From an uncultured Nitrosomonas sp. (lineage in GTDB: Bacteria > Pseudomonadota > Gammaproteobacteria > Burkholderiales > Nitrosomonadaceae): a stretch of 32,777 nucleotides of DNA. The notes beneath the pieces were generated by a model. The model searched no databases. It saw nothing but the letters and a program-made list of their open reading frames with translations, and had not been told where the DNA came from. How positions within the stretch are numbered: the stretch's first letter is position 1; every line of letters begins with the position of its first letter. Where the stretch lies: NCBI RefSeq assembly GCF_902826915.1, contig NZ_CADEGP010000027.1:1-32777 (forward strand), read 5' to 3'. The position numbers were made by a program, and so were the translations under genes. Below are positions 15,552-25,760 of this stretch, in pieces.

Positions 15552-17015
15552 TCAAATTCCCAGTTCTTGCCATATCATATCAACTCGCTTCTTGGTCGCA
15601 ACATCCATCACAATCGGCACACCCCACTCCCGGTTTGTCTCGCCAGGAAATTTATTCGTCGCATCCAACCCCATCTTACCGCCTAACCCCGAGATCGGGC
15701 TGGCAAAATCCAAATAATCGATCGGGGTATTTTCAACCAGCAAAGTATCGCGCACAGGATCAACCCGAGTGGTAATCGCCCATATCACTTCTTTCCAATC
15801 ACGCACGTTAATATCTTCGTCGGTGACAATAATGAATTTGGTATACATAAACTGACGCAAAAAGCTCCAGATACCAAACATCACGCGCTTGCTATGCCCT
15901 GCATATTGCTTTTTCATACTGACAACCGCCATGCGATATGAGCACCCTTCAGGTGGCAGGTAAAAATCGGTAATTTCCGGGAATTGTTTTTGCAATAACG
16001 GCACGAATACCTCATTCAATGCCACACCAAGAATCGCGGGTTCATCGGGTGGTTTTCCGGTATATGTGGAGTGATATATCGGATTGCGCCGCATCGTGAT
16101 GCGATCGATAGTGAATACCGGAAAAGTTTCCTGTTCGTTATAGTAACCGGTATGATCACCGTAAGGGCCTTCCAAAGCGATCTCGCCGGGATGAATCGCG
16201 CCTTCCAGTACAATTTCTGCCGTAGCAGGCACCTGCAAAGTATTGCCGACACATTTAATCACTTCGGTTTTAGCACCGCGCAATAATCCAGCGAATTGAT
16301 ATTCGCTTAAGGTATCCGGCACAGGCGTTACCGCACCTAAAATGGTTGCAGGATCGGCACCTAAAGCTACGGCTAAGGGATAGGATTTATCCGGATACAG
16401 CATGCTGAATTCACGATAATCCAGGGCGCCTCCCCGGTGCGCCAGCCAGCGCATGATGACTTTGTTGCGACCAATGATCTGCTGACGATAAATGCCTAGA
16501 TTCTGTCGTATTTTATTCGGCCCCCGGGTCACCGTCAGACCCCAGGTAATGAGCGGCGCGACATCGCCCGGCCAGCAGGTTTGAATCGGTATTCGACTCA
16601 GATCAACATCATTACCCTCCCACACAATTTCCTGACACGGCGCGCTACTCAATTCTTTTGGCGCCATATTCAGCACTTGCCTGAGTACCGGCAGTTTATC
16701 CCAGGCATCTTTCAAACCTTTTGGTGGATCAGGTTCTTTTAAGTAAGCTAATAACTTACCTACTTCACGCAACGCCTCGACTGATCCCTGCCCCATGCCG
16801 AGCGCAACCCGCTTTGGTGTGCCGAATAAATTGCCCAGCACCGGCATGCTATGCCCTTTGGGATGTTCAAAGAGGATTGCTGGACCTTGCGCTTTCAGGG
16901 TACGGTCGCAGATTTCCGTCATTTCCAACACGGGGTCAATTTCCATTTGAATACGTTTCAGTTCGCCCATTACTTCCAGTTGCGCCAGAAAATCGCGCAA
17001 GTCTTTATATTGCAT
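15552..17015 (-). CDS. ubiD: 4-hydroxy-3-polyprenylbenzoate decarboxylase
   Basis: 487 residues, close to the usual length. UbiD removes the carboxyl group of 3-polyprenyl-4-hydroxybenzoate in ubiquinone synthesis using prenylated FMN supplied by UbiX (not in this window). Family blocks seen: [20 protein letters not shown] at the start, [45 protein letters not shown] (substrate and cofactor region), GDHTGYYNE and the E-rich segment [11 protein letters not shown], and [20 protein letters not shown]. It starts 9 bp after ubiA and ends the ubiC-ubiA-ubiD group. Confidence 0.95.
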   Translation of the reverse strand: MQYKDLRDFLAQLEVMGELKRIQMEIDPVLEMTEICDRTLKAQGPAILFEHPKGHSMPVLGNLFGTPKRVALGMGQGSVEALREVGKLLAYLKEPDPPKGLKDAWDKLPVLRQVLNMAPKELSSAPCQEIVWEGNDVDLSRIPIQTCWPGDVAPLITWGLTVTRGPNKIRQNLGIYRQQIIGRNKVIMRWLAHRGGALDYREFSMLYPDKSYPLAVALGADPATILGAVTPVPDTLSEYQFAGLLRGAKTEVIKCVGNTLQVPATAEIVLEGAIHPGEIALEGPYGDHTGYYNEQETFPVFTIDRITMRRNPIYHSTYTGKPPDEPAILGVALNEVFVPLLQKQFPEITDFYLPPEGCSYRMAVVSMKKQYAGHSKRVMFGIWSFLRQFMYTKFIIVTDEDINVRDWKEVIWAITTRVDPVRDTLLVENTPIDYLDFASPISGLGGKMGLDATNKFPGETNREWGVPIVMDVATKKRVDMIWQELGI

Positions 17016-17024
17016 AAGAAATCC

Positions 17025-17894
17025 TTAATGCTGAAAAATCAAGAAGTCGAGTACGATTCCGACAAACACAACCATGCCGACCCAATTATTGTGCAAGAAT
17101 GCCCTAAAACACAATGCTCGTTCGCGGCTACGAATCAACGTGTATTGGTAGGCAATCAACCCCGCTGCAATCAGTAATCCAGCATAGTACGCTAGGTTCA
17201 TCTGTTGCCACTGACCGATCACAGCCATAATTGCAACAAAACAGACATGGCACCCCATCACTCCCAGCACATCAAACTGACCAAAAGTAATCGCCGAGGT
17301 CTTAATTCCTATTCTCAAATCATCCGACTTATCGACCATCGCGTACGCCGTGTCATAGGCAATTACCCAAAATAGATTGGCCAGCATCAAGATTCCGACA
17401 AGCGGAGGCAGGCTATCCATTTGCGCCGCAAAAGCCATTGGAATACCAAAGCTGAATGCGATTCCTAGATAAGCCTGCGGCATTGCAAAAAAACGTTTAG
17501 TAAACGGATATGATCCGGCCAAAAAGAGAGCCGGCACAGACAGTAGGATAGTGAGTTGATTCAAAGGCAAAATCAGCATGAACGCGCATAAGCTTAATCC
17601 TGCCGTCAGCACCAAAGCTTCTTTGGAACTGACGTGGCCTGTCGCCATCGGGCGATTCTTGGTACGTTCGACATGCAGGTCAATTTCACGATCAGCAAAA
17701 TCATTGATAACACAACCCGCCGAGCGCATCAGCACAGTACCCAGAACAAAAACAAACAAAATATGCCAATCGGGTAACCCCCTTGCTGCAAACCATAGCC
17801 CCCACAGCATCGGCCACAGCAACAGCAAAATTCCAATCGGTTTGTCGAGTCGCATCAATTGTGCATAAGTTTTAATTCGATCCGCAATATTCAC
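17025..17894 (-). CDS. ubiA: 4-hydroxybenzoate polyprenyltransferase
   Basis: 289 residues from a GTG at 17894 that overlaps the ubiC stop as GTGA; this places LMRLDKPIG about as far from the start as in E. coli UbiA. An ATG at 17981 would overlap ubiC by about 90 bp and add 29 residues unlike the family. The membrane enzyme attaches the polyprenyl tail to 4-hydroxybenzoate. Both Asp-rich metal/diphosphate motifs are present: NDFADREIDLHVERTKNRP and YAMVDKSDDLRIGIKT. About eight hydrophobic segments are visible. Its substrate comes from UbiC, encoded immediately upstream. Confidence 0.94.
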   Translation of the reverse strand: MNIADRIKTYAQLMRLDKPIGILLLLWPMLWGLWFAARGLPDWHILFVFVLGTVLMRSAGCVINDFADREIDLHVERTKNRPMATGHVSSKEALVLTAGLSLCAFMLILPLNQLTILLSVPALFLAGSYPFTKRFFAMPQAYLGIAFSFGIPMAFAAQMDSLPPLVGILMLANLFWVIAYDTAYAMVDKSDDLRIGIKTSAITFGQFDVLGVMGCHVCFVAIMAVIGQWQQMNLAYYAGLLIAAGLIAYQYTLIRSRERALCFRAFLHNNWVGMVVFVGIVLDFLIFQH

Positions 17895-18433
17895 AATGGC
17901 AAATCCAAAATAGCTGGCAAAAAAACCTCCGTCACTAAAATCGACTGACCGTGCAACGTAAACAACGAGCGCCTTGCCCATAGATTATAGGGTTTTTCTG
18001 GCAAACAGGCACAAGCTCGATCATACAAAAAATGACTGCGGCTTATTTTTTTAAATTCCAGCGGTGTACGTTTGATTTTAGGATTGGTAAATAACACTGT
18101 CCCTAAAGATTTATTACCCAGACCACTCAATCCTCGCCATGCTCCGCGCAGGTCTTTATGCGCCACCACCGAATGCGCAAACACCACTGGCGTGTTGCCA
18201 CAATAGAGGTACACTTCGCGCACCATCGCCCATTCACCGGCACGCAACCCCATCACTCTCTGCTCCCCCCCATAAATCCTGCCAAGCGACTGAACAACAC
18301 GCTTGACACAAAACTTCACGCAACGATCCTGGATGCGACGCGTCAAAGATCCACTATCCTGCAACCAAACGCGGTAATGATATGGAATAGATGTCAGTGC
18401 AGCACGCCATGCCAGTGGATGGGCTTTATTCAT
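17891..18433 (-). CDS. ubiC: Chorismate lyase
   Basis: 180 residues. UbiC converts chorismate to 4-hydroxybenzoate and pyruvate, the first committed step of ubiquinone synthesis. The sequence is divergent, as is usual for this family, but key parts are present: the SLTRRIQD segment, WAMVREVYLYC with the conserved Arg, SLGTVLFTNPKIKR, WARRSLFTLHGQSILVTE and VFLPA with the conserved Glu near the C-terminus. First gene of ubiC-ubiA-ubiD with overlapping junctions. Confidence 0.92.
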   Translation of the reverse strand: MNKAHPLAWRAALTSIPYHYRVWLQDSGSLTRRIQDRCVKFCVKRVVQSLGRIYGGEQRVMGLRAGEWAMVREVYLYCGNTPVVFAHSVVAHKDLRGAWRGLSGLGNKSLGTVLFTNPKIKRTPLEFKKISRSHFLYDRACACLPEKPYNLWARRSLFTLHGQSILVTEVFLPAILDLPL

Positions 18434-18611
18434 TGTGGCAGAACAAATAATTGGGATAATTGCATGATGCGTAATTTTGTACGACTACTTTACTACTACT
18501 GGAATCAGGCAAAGCCGCTCTAAGAATTGTTGGAACGGGATTATACAATAGTCTCAACGCCAGAATGATATAACCCATGAAAACCTTTGGGACAAGTCAG
18601 CTCATCTGAGA

Positions 18612-18629
18612 TAACGCTAAAGAGCGTTA
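18612..18629. repeat. Small hairpin between ubiC and the pteridine reductase gene
   Basis: TAACGCT and AGCGTTA form a 7-bp stem with an AAAG loop, about 100 bp downstream of the minus-strand reductase gene and upstream of ubiC. No T-run follows on either strand. It may be a weak terminator or have no role. Confidence 0.3.
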
Positions 18630-18725
18630 AAGTTATTAACATCCGATATGGGAAATACAATTATTAAGCACTGTGATAGAAAAAGTTTGAATTGTACCGG
18701 CTAAACTTGCAGTTCATTTTATGAA

Positions 18726-19466
18726 CTATAGGTAGATACTGCGTCCGCCATCCACTGCAATAATTTGCCCGGTAATATAAGGCGCATCAGCAATTAAAAA
18801 CTGTACGGTTTTGGCAATGTCATCCGGCTCACCACAGCGTTTGAGCAAGGTGCTGGCAATTATCTGTTGGCGCGCTGCTTCATCCGCCCATTCACCATCT
18901 TGCGGCCATAAAATCGGCCCTGGAGAAACCCCATTAACTCGCACCTCGGGTGCCATTTCCACCGCCAGCGACTTGGTCAGCGCCAACAACCCACCTTTGG
19001 CAGCATTATAAATCACATAATTCTTCAACGGTCGCTCGGCATGAATATCCACAATGTTCACAACACAACCCCGCCGCTCTTTTAAATATGGCGCTACTGC
19101 TTGGGTCAAGAAAAGAGGCGCCTGAAGATTACTGCCGACAAGATCATTCCAATCTTCCAATGTGCATTGAGAGAGCAGGGTTGGAAAAAAGCTTGAAGCA
19201 TTGTTAATCAGCACATCCAGTTGCCCAAAACGATTAACTACTTTTTTTACCAATTCGGAGAATATTGCAATATCTAGCAAATTGGCCTGCACCAAAGCTA
19301 CTGAACCAGCGCGCTCTTGATTCAATTCATCGTGTAATAGCTTGGCTTCTTCGAATGATGACCGATAATGCACAATCAATCTTGCACCCTGTGCATGTAA
19401 CCTGCGGCAAATGGCAGCACCTACCCTCTTCGCCCCTCCGGTAACCAAAATCACTTTCTCCCGCAC
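18726..19466 (-). CDS. SDR-family pteridine/dihydrofolate reductase (FolM-like)
   Basis: 246 residues from the GTG at 19466, chosen because GGGAGG lies about 6 bp upstream; a TTG at 19481 would add five residues. It is a short-chain dehydrogenase with the cofactor motif TGGAKRVGAAI. This TGx3RxG form is typical of pteridine reductases and separates them from ordinary TGxxxGxG members. Also seen: NNASSF, a catalytic Y-N-A-A-K (NYVIYNAAKGGL), VNGVSPGPI and a C-terminal ITGQIIAVDGG. The probable role is NADPH-dependent reduction of dihydrobiopterin, dihydromonapterin or dihydrofolate. It is divergent from the methyltransferase gene at 19536, with 69 bp between them for two promoters. Confidence 0.85.
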   Translation of the reverse strand: MREKVILVTGGAKRVGAAICRRLHAQGARLIVHYRSSFEEAKLLHDELNQERAGSVALVQANLLDIAIFSELVKKVVNRFGQLDVLINNASSFFPTLLSQCTLEDWNDLVGSNLQAPLFLTQAVAPYLKERRGCVVNIVDIHAERPLKNYVIYNAAKGGLLALTKSLAVEMAPEVRVNGVSPGPILWPQDGEWADEAARQQIIASTLLKRCGEPDDIAKTVQFLIADAPYITGQIIAVDGGRSIYL

Positions 19467-19535
19467 ATACACCTCCCTCAAAGTACTGCTAAACTATTTG
19501 CTTTTGCAATTTACCACAAAGAAACTTTCTTGCTT

Positions 19536-20723
19536 ATGTCTTTACATACCGCCTTTCCATCTCCCAATGAAATCGCATTGGCTCACAGCCACTCAGTATT
19601 GTCACTGATCAAAGAACAGATTCTTGCTTCAGGCAGTTGGATTTCCTTCGAACGATTTATGAATCTGGCGCTGTATGCACCTGGTATGGGCTACTACAGC
19701 AGTGGCGCGACTAAATTAGGCAGTGCCGGGGATTTTGTCACTGCGCCAGAAATTTCTCCGCTATTTGGTCGCACACTGGCACTACAGTTATTGCAAATTT
19801 CTCAACATCTTAAACATGCTGAAATTCTTGAGTTCGGCGCAGGATCAGGCAAGCTAGCACTCGATATATTAATTGAACTGGAAAAAGCCGCTGAGTTACC
19901 GGAAAAATATTTGATTCTGGAAGTAAGCGCTGAACTGCGCCAGCGACAACAAATGCTTCTTGCTAGCAAGATACCTCACCTCATGCATCGTGTGGAATGG
20001 CTGGATCAGTTACCCGATCAATTTAATGGCGTTATACTTGCCAACGAAGTACTGGATGCAATGCCGGTGCATTTGGTCGCTTGGCATGATGGTGTCATAT
20101 TCGAACGTGGCGTAGTCTGGCAAAACAATCAACTCGCTTGGCAAGATCGCCCCTTACAGAATACCGATCTTTATGCAATTTCCAGTCAAATAACGCCACA
20201 AATTAACCCAGACAGCCATTCAGACTTTGAATATGTTAGCGAATTTAATCTTGCCGCCGCCGGTTTTATGCGCAGCCTAGCAAAATGTCTTCACCACGGC
20301 GTTATTCTATTGATCGACTATGGATTCGGACGTAATGAATACTATCACCCACAGCGCAACCAAGGCACATTAATGTGCCATTACCGCCACCACGCCCATG
20401 ACGATCCATTTTATCTCCCCGGCCTGCAAGATATCACCAGTCACGTTGATTTTAGTGCAATCACACATGCAGCGGTTGATAGTGGTCTGGCACTTCTGGG
20501 TTACACAACTCAAGCTTCTTTTCTGATCAATTCTGGCATTACCAAAATTCTTGCACAAACATCCGCTGAAGATACTATTCGCTACCTGCCACAATCCAAT
20601 CAATTGCAGAAACTGGTCAACCCTGCTGAAATGGGCGAATTATTCAAGGTCATCTCTTTTGGAAAAAAATTTACAGAACCGCTTATCGGGTTTAATACTA
20701 GAGATATGAGCCGCTTGTTATGA
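19536..20723 (+). CDS. Class I SAM-dependent methyltransferase, MidA/NDUFAF7 family
   Basis: 395 residues from the ATG at 19536 (MSLHTAFPSP); an in-frame TTG two codons earlier is less likely. Family marks (PF02636 type): ISFERFMNLALYAPGMGYYS, GDFVTAPEISPLFGRTLA, SAM motif I ILEFGAGSGKLALDIL, ANEVLDAMPVH and LIDYGFGRNEYYHPQRNQGT. The mitochondrial relatives methylate an arginine of complex I subunit NDUFS2. A matching role for bacterial members is plausible but I cannot show it from sequence. The gene is divergent from the pteridine reductase. Confidence 0.88.
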   Translation: MSLHTAFPSPNEIALAHSHSVLSLIKEQILASGSWISFERFMNLALYAPGMGYYSSGATKLGSAGDFVTAPEISPLFGRTLALQLLQISQHLKHAEILEFGAGSGKLALDILIELEKAAELPEKYLILEVSAELRQRQQMLLASKIPHLMHRVEWLDQLPDQFNGVILANEVLDAMPVHLVAWHDGVIFERGVVWQNNQLAWQDRPLQNTDLYAISSQITPQINPDSHSDFEYVSEFNLAAAGFMRSLAKCLHHGVILLIDYGFGRNEYYHPQRNQGTLMCHYRHHAHDDPFYLPGLQDITSHVDFSAITHAAVDSGLALLGYTTQASFLINSGITKILAQTSAEDTIRYLPQSNQLQKLVNPAEMGELFKVISFGKKFTEPLIGFNTRDMSRLL

Positions 20724-20860
20724 AAATCCGATAAAGAACGGCTAATGATTGCTCTTATATTGACGTCTTATCACAAGAGAAAAGCACAGAAATAAATGAG
20801 TTATAAGCATTAATTGCACCAAACCGATTAAGTAAATATCAAAGTGAGTTTCACAAACCA

Positions 20861-20900
20861 ATGCAGAACCTGATCGTTTAAAAAAACGATCTGTCTGCAT
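20861..20900. promoter_or_regulatory. Long imperfect hairpin upstream of hisC
   Basis: Outer arms ATGCAGA (20861-20867) and TCTGCAT (20894-20900) and inner arms GATCGTTT (20872-20879) and AAACGATC (20884-20891) form 15 pairs with an AAAA loop and one asymmetric internal loop (4 against 2). It ends 50 bp before the hisC ATG. There is no T-run, so it is not a plain terminator. A role in his mRNA control or stability is possible. No His-rich leader peptide is seen. Confidence 0.55.
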
Positions 20901-20950
20901 TCCGCGTTGTTCCCACATCTTGCCGTTAGATTGAGTTAAAATAGGCACCC

Positions 20951-22036
20951 ATGAGTAATTCACATCTTCCCGAACATATTATCCGACCGGAAATCCTTGC
21001 ACTCTCCGCTTATCATGTTCCACCAGCTGCGGGCATGATTAAATTGGATGCGATGGAAAACCCATACCCATTATCGGCGGAACTACGTGACGAGATTGCA
21101 CAACTGGCAGCAAATGCACCAGTAAATCGTTATCCCGATGCTAGTGCAGCTTTGCTTAAAGAAAAATTACGTCAGACTCTGGCGATTTCCGATGACATCG
21201 ATATTCTGCTTGGCAATGGATCAGATGAAATCATTCAAATTATTGCGATGGCAGTCGCCAAGCCCGATGCAGTATTAATCAGCGTGGAACCTTCATTTGT
21301 GATGTTCCGGATGATCGCTACATTCGCAAATATTCAATATGTTGGAGTGCCATTAAAACAGGACTTCTCGTTAGATATGGATGCTATGTTGGCTGCGATT
21401 GTTAAATATAAACCTGCTGTCATTTTTCTGGCTTACCCTAATAATCCAACAGGGAATCTTTTTGATTATGCAGAGATCATAAGCATACTACAGACTACTT
21501 CTGGCATTGTAGTAATTGACGAAGCCTATCAAGCTTTTGCTGACGTAAGCTTTATCAATGAATTAAACCATTATCCCAATTTATTATTGATGCGTACGTT
21601 ATCCAAATCAGGGCTAGCAGGCTTAAGACTAGGATTATTACTGGGAAGATCTGAGTGGTTGATACAACTGGAAAAGATGCGTTTACCTTATAACATTGGC
21701 ATAATGACGCAAATAATCGCAGAAAAAGTATTACACCATACTTTAGTTTTAGCGGAACAAGCACAAGCCATCAAATTAGAACGCACAAAAATGAGTACTT
21801 TTCTCTCTACCATAGAAAATGTTAAGGTGTATCCTTCGAAAGCTAATTTTATTTTGTTTCGAATCCATGCCGCCACTCAAATTTTTCAAGCACTAAAACA
21901 ACACAAAATATTAATCAAAAATTTAGATGGCACTCATCCTTTATTAGAAAACTGTTTACGTGTAACTATAGGTACACCGGATGAAAATTCTCAGTTTTGT
22001 TCAACATTACAAACTATACTGAGTAAAACAGTTTAA
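20951..22036 (+). CDS. hisC: Histidinol-phosphate aminotransferase
   Basis: 361 residues. A PLP enzyme that converts imidazole-acetol phosphate to L-histidinol phosphate using glutamate. Fold-type I aminotransferase marks: [12 protein letters not shown] near residue 31, LGNGSDEII (cofactor phosphate region), [21 protein letters not shown] with the PLP-pyridine Asp at residue 190, and the Schiff-base lysine K219 in [14 protein letters not shown]. It opens the his cluster here, after a 227-bp gap and a hairpin. hisG and hisD, which often precede hisC, are absent from this window. Confidence 0.95.
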   Translation: MSNSHLPEHIIRPEILALSAYHVPPAAGMIKLDAMENPYPLSAELRDEIAQLAANAPVNRYPDASAALLKEKLRQTLAISDDIDILLGNGSDEIIQIIAMAVAKPDAVLISVEPSFVMFRMIATFANIQYVGVPLKQDFSLDMDAMLAAIVKYKPAVIFLAYPNNPTGNLFDYAEIISILQTTSGIVVIDEAYQAFADVSFINELNHYPNLLLMRTLSKSGLAGLRLGLLLGRSEWLIQLEKMRLPYNIGIMTQIIAEKVLHHTLVLAEQAQAIKLERTKMSTFLSTIENVKVYPSKANFILFRIHAATQIFQALKQHKILIKNLDGTHPLLENCLRVTIGTPDENSQFCSTLQTILSKTV

Positions 22037-22077
22037 AATCAACTTTAAATTCGTTATCTTACTCAAGTTTTCTCCCT

Positions 22078-22665
22078 ATGCGCAGAGTACAAGTTATTCG
22101 TAACACACTAGAAACTCAGATCAACATTAATCTGAATTTGGATGGAACAGGCAAATCTACTCTGGAAACCGGGGTGCCATTTCTCGATCATATGCTTGAT
22201 CAAATTGCTCGTCACGGCATGATCGACCTTGAAGTGGTCGCTAAAGGCGATTTACATATTGATGCACATCATACTGTTGAAGATATCGGTATTACTTTAG
22301 GCCAGGCACTGACAAAAGTAGTAGGAGATAAAAAAGGGTTGCGCCGCTATGGTCACGCCTATGTGCCACTTGATGAGGCGTTAACACGCGTAGTAGTGGA
22401 TTTATCAGGTCGGCCAGGGTTGGTATTTAATGTTGATTTTACCCGTGCACATATTGGTGATTTTGATGTCGATCTGATTCATGAATTTTTCCAAGGACTA
22501 GTGAATCATGCCTTGATAACTTTGCATATCGACAATATATCTGGAAGAAATGCGCATCACCAGGCTGAAACTGCATTTAAAGCGTTCGGACGGGCATTAC
22601 GTATGGCCATTGAGCTTGACCCAACAGCGGTCGGAATTATCCCATCCACCAAAGGCACTTTGTAA
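22078..22665 (+). CDS. hisB: Imidazoleglycerol-phosphate dehydratase
   Basis: 195 residues, the size of the single-function enzyme found in most bacteria (not the fused E. coli form). It dehydrates imidazole glycerol phosphate to imidazole-acetol phosphate. The Mn-binding motifs are seen: [44 protein letters not shown] and [20 protein letters not shown]. It lies 41 bp after hisC and 25 bp before hisH. Confidence 0.97.
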   Translation: MRRVQVIRNTLETQININLNLDGTGKSTLETGVPFLDHMLDQIARHGMIDLEVVAKGDLHIDAHHTVEDIGITLGQALTKVVGDKKGLRRYGHAYVPLDEALTRVVVDLSGRPGLVFNVDFTRAHIGDFDVDLIHEFFQGLVNHALITLHIDNISGRNAHHQAETAFKAFGRALRMAIELDPTAVGIIPSTKGTL

Positions 22666-22690
22666 GCAATTTTTTCAACTAAATCATTGT

Positions 22691-23335
22691 ATGACTGATA
22701 TCGCAATTGTAGATTATGGAATGGGAAATCTGCGTTCCGTTCACAAAGCATTAGAACATGTTGCACCTAGTTTATCGGTTACAGTAACGGGCGATCCGGA
22801 TATCGTGCGAAAAGCGAAACGTGTCGTAGTGCCCGGACAAGGCGCGATGCGTAACTGCATCCATGAACTTGAGGCCCGCGGGATACGAGAAGCCGTAATA
22901 GAAGCGGCCACTCACAAACCCTACCTCGGTATTTGCCTCGGTTTACAAATGCTATTTGAAGAAAGCGAAGAAGGAAATGTCAAAGGCTTAAACATTCTAC
23001 CGGGAAAAGTCATGCACTTCCCTGCTGCAGCCATGACGTCATCGAAAGGACAGAAACTCAAAGTACCTCACATGGGGTGGAATCAAGTTTATCAAGCCAT
23101 TAAACATCCATTATGGGAAGGTATTGCAGAAGATGCACGTTTTTATTTTGTACACAGTTATTATGTCAACACCTCTGTTGGTGCATCAATCGCTGCGCAA
23201 AGCAATTATCCGTTTCCATTTACTTGTGCCATTGCACAAGATAATATTTTCGCGGTACAGTTTCATCCAGAGAAAAGTCAATCAGCGGGATTAACTCTAT
23301 TGAGTAATTTTACTAAATGGACACCGAATTTCTAA
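22691..23335 (+). CDS. hisH: Imidazole glycerol phosphate synthase, glutaminase subunit
   Basis: 214 residues from the ATG at 22691 (MTDIAIVDYGMGNLRS). The frame is open further upstream, but that extension overlaps hisB and is unlike HisH. It hydrolyses glutamine and channels ammonia to HisF. Class I glutamine amidotransferase triad: C82 in YLGICLGLQMLFE, H192 and E194 in QFHPEKSQ. VVPGQGAMRNC forms the oxyanion strand region. It pairs with hisF two genes downstream. Confidence 0.96.
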   Translation: MTDIAIVDYGMGNLRSVHKALEHVAPSLSVTVTGDPDIVRKAKRVVVPGQGAMRNCIHELEARGIREAVIEAATHKPYLGICLGLQMLFEESEEGNVKGLNILPGKVMHFPAAAMTSSKGQKLKVPHMGWNQVYQAIKHPLWEGIAEDARFYFVHSYYVNTSVGASIAAQSNYPFPFTCAIAQDNIFAVQFHPEKSQSAGLTLLSNFTKWTPNF

Positions 23336-23388
23336 AATCAAATGTAGTAAACTGACCTTTTTAATCAATTATTAATTCTGATTAAGCT

Positions 23389-24144
23389 ATGCTGATTATT
23401 CCTGCAATAGATCTTAAAGACGGCCACTGTGTACGACTGAAACAAGGAGTTATGGAAGATGCAACAGTGTTTTCCAAAGAACCTGGCGAAATGGCCGCGC
23501 ATTGGTTAAGCCAAGGTGCACGTAGACTCCATCTTGTCGACTTGAATGGCGCATTCGCCGGCAAGCCAAGGAATGAAGCCGCGATCCTTGAAATTGTTCA
23601 GTCTCTCGATGGCCAGATACCGATTCAATTGGGCGGTGGCATTCGCGATCTTGATACAATCGAACGTTATCTTGACGATGGCATCTCCTATATTATCATC
23701 GGCACTGCAGCCATCAAAATACCCGGTTTCTTGCAAGACGCCTGTAACGCCTTCCCGGGGCAGATTATGGCTGGACTGGATGCAAGAGATGGCAAAGTGG
23801 CGGTTGATGGCTGGTCCAAGATTACCGGCCATGACGTCATTGACTTAGCCAAAAAGTTTGAAGGTTATGGAGTAGAAGCAATTATTTACACGGATATCGG
23901 CAGAGATGGCATGCTCAACGGCATTAACATTGAAGCAACTATTGAATTAGCCAGAGAACTCACCATACCGGTCATTGCCAGCGGCGGCATTACCAATATA
24001 AATGATGTTCAGAAACTGTGTGAAATTGAATCCGAAGGGATTATCGGAGCCATCACTGGGCGCGCCATCTACGAAGGCTCTCTGAATTTCAAGGAAGCTC
24101 AGGTTTTGGCTGACCAATTGAGTAAAGATAACGGCATCTCATAA
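23389..24144 (+). CDS. hisA: ProFAR isomerase HisA
   Basis: 251 residues. HisA is a (beta/alpha)8 enzyme that performs an Amadori rearrangement of ProFAR to PRFAR. Seen: the catalytic Asp in [17 protein letters not shown] at the start, [20 protein letters not shown] (first phosphate site), [12 protein letters not shown] with the second catalytic Asp, and [16 protein letters not shown] (second phosphate site). The two-fold half-barrel symmetry shared with HisF is evident. Its product is the substrate of HisH/HisF. Confidence 0.96.
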   Translation: MLIIPAIDLKDGHCVRLKQGVMEDATVFSKEPGEMAAHWLSQGARRLHLVDLNGAFAGKPRNEAAILEIVQSLDGQIPIQLGGGIRDLDTIERYLDDGISYIIIGTAAIKIPGFLQDACNAFPGQIMAGLDARDGKVAVDGWSKITGHDVIDLAKKFEGYGVEAIIYTDIGRDGMLNGINIEATIELARELTIPVIASGGITNINDVQKLCEIESEGIIGAITGRAIYEGSLNFKEAQVLADQLSKDNGIS

Positions 24145-24214
24145 CCCCCCCTCTCTTTTAAAAAATTAATACCGTGCATTTTACTTCTTTACCTACAATC
24201 GACTTTTTACACTG

Positions 24215-24988
24215 ATGAGTCTCGCAAAACGTATTATTCCATGTTTGGATGTAACCAATGGACGTGTGGTTAAAGGTGTTAATTTCGTTGAACTGCGTGA
24301 CGCAGGCGATCCGGTGGAAATTTCGCGCCGCTATGATGAGCAAGGTGCCGATGAACTCACTTTTCTAGATATTACAGCCAGCTCGGATAACCGTGACCTA
24401 ATTCTACACATTATTGAAGATGTCGCTACGCAAGTATTTATTCCTTTGACAGTTGGTGGCGGCGTACGACAGGTTGAAGATGTGCGTCGCTTGCTAAATG
24501 CCGGCGCTGATAAAGTAAGCATTAATACATCGGCGATTCTAAATCCACAACTGATAGCTGATGCAACCGAGCATTACGGCGCTCAATGTATCGTAGTGGC
24601 AATTGACGCCAAACAAGTGAATTTGCCCGACAATCCACCTCGCTGGGAAGTTTTCAGCCATGGAGGACGCAAAGCAACAGGCATTGACGCTGTGGAATGG
24701 GCCATAAAAATGCAATCTCTCGGTGCCGGTGAAATTTTACTTACTAGCATGGATAATGATGGTACACGTGGCGGCTTTGACCTTTCTTTAACCCGCGCAG
24801 TATCCGATGCTATCGATATACCCGTGATCGCCAGTGGTGGCGTCGGCAATCTAGATCATCTGGTTGCTGGCATTCTACAAGGACACGCAGATGCCGTATT
24901 GGCAGCCAGCATTTTTCATTATGGCGAATTCACCGTGCAACAAGCGAAACAATATATGGCACAGCATGGCATAGAAGTACGATTATAA
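24215..24988 (+). CDS. hisF: Imidazole glycerol phosphate synthase, cyclase subunit
   Basis: 257 residues. It uses ammonia from HisH and PRFAR to form imidazole glycerol phosphate and AICAR. Seen: [17 protein letters not shown] with the catalytic Asp, [28 protein letters not shown] with the second catalytic Asp, and [13 protein letters not shown]. The length fits the family. A 70-bp spacer without a hairpin separates it from hisA. Confidence 0.97.
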   Translation: MSLAKRIIPCLDVTNGRVVKGVNFVELRDAGDPVEISRRYDEQGADELTFLDITASSDNRDLILHIIEDVATQVFIPLTVGGGVRQVEDVRRLLNAGADKVSINTSAILNPQLIADATEHYGAQCIVVAIDAKQVNLPDNPPRWEVFSHGGRKATGIDAVEWAIKMQSLGAGEILLTSMDNDGTRGGFDLSLTRAVSDAIDIPVIASGGVGNLDHLVAGILQGHADAVLAASIFHYGEFTVQQAKQYMAQHGIEVRL

Positions 24989-25041
24989 TGTTAGAATTAT
25001 AAAGACTTGATAAATTTAACATTATAAGTATTGCACATTTT

Positions 25042-25434
25042 ATGCCTCCTGATATTTGGCTTAGCAGAATTAACTGGTCCGAGGATGGATTGATACCAGT
25101 CATTGCGCAAGAGGTAGAGAGCGGCACCGTTCTTATGGTTGCGTGGATGAATCGAGAAGCACTTAAGTTGACGGTAGAAAAAGGTGAAGCGGTATACTGG
25201 TCACGTTCACGCAAAAAACTCTGGCATAAAGGCGAAGAATCTGGTCACATTCAGAAAATAAAAGATATTTTTCTTGATTGTGACGAAGATGTATTACTTC
25301 TTATTGTAGAACAAATCGGCGGAATCGCCTGTCACACTGGCAGACACAGCTGTTTCTTTCAGAAATTAGAAGGCAATAGCTGGATTTCTAATGCGCCTGT
25401 TATCAAAGATCCTGATGAAATTTATAATAAATGA
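25042..25434 (+). CDS. hisI: Phosphoribosyl-AMP cyclohydrolase
   Basis: 130 residues, the stand-alone HisI form. It opens the purine ring of PR-AMP to give ProFAR. Seen: [40 protein letters not shown], the acidic metal-binding segment DCDEDVLL and the zinc-binding cysteines in [13 protein letters not shown]. The stop overlaps the hisE start as ATGA, so the two are translationally coupled. Confidence 0.96.
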   Translation: MPPDIWLSRINWSEDGLIPVIAQEVESGTVLMVAWMNREALKLTVEKGEAVYWSRSRKKLWHKGEESGHIQKIKDIFLDCDEDVLLLIVEQIGGIACHTGRHSCFFQKLEGNSWISNAPVIKDPDEIYNK

Positions 25435-25757
25435 ATGACATAACTATTCTTAGCCGCTTGGCACAAACTATTGAATCGCGCAAATTGGCTGAGACAAACA
25501 GCTCTTATGTAGCTAAGCTGTTTCAGGGCGGACAAGATAAAATACTCAAGAAAATTGCTGAGGAATCTGCTGAAACTATCATTGCATCTAAGGATGGCAA
25601 TACTGATCAGATTATTTATGAAACCGCAGATTTATGGTTTCATTGTATGATACTACTCTCTTTCCACAAACTCTCACCCGACGATGTATTAAAAGAATTG
25701 GAAAGGCGTGAAGGCGTATCGGGCATACAAGAAAAAGCTTCAAGAACATCGGATTAA
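25431..25757 (+). CDS. hisE: Phosphoribosyl-ATP pyrophosphatase
   Basis: 108 residues. HisE is an all-helical MazG-like enzyme that converts PR-ATP to PR-AMP. Seen: [33 protein letters not shown] with the metal-binding EExAE pattern, and [16 protein letters not shown]. Encoded separately from hisI but overlapping it by 4 bp, whereas enterobacteria carry the two as one fused protein. Confidence 0.96.
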   Translation: MNDITILSRLAQTIESRKLAETNSSYVAKLFQGGQDKILKKIAEESAETIIASKDGNTDQIIYETADLWFHCMILLSFHKLSPDDVLKELERREGVSGIQEKASRTSD

Positions 25758-25760
25758 ATT

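Noticed and set aside
17895..17981. Upstream ATG start for ubiA
   Set aside because: It would overlap ubiC by about 90 bp and add residues unlike UbiA; the GTG at 17894 overlapping the ubiC stop fits better.
22550..22690. Extended N-terminus of hisH
   Set aside because: The open frame continues upstream into hisB, but the extension does not resemble HisH, and the ATG at 22691 gives a family-like start.
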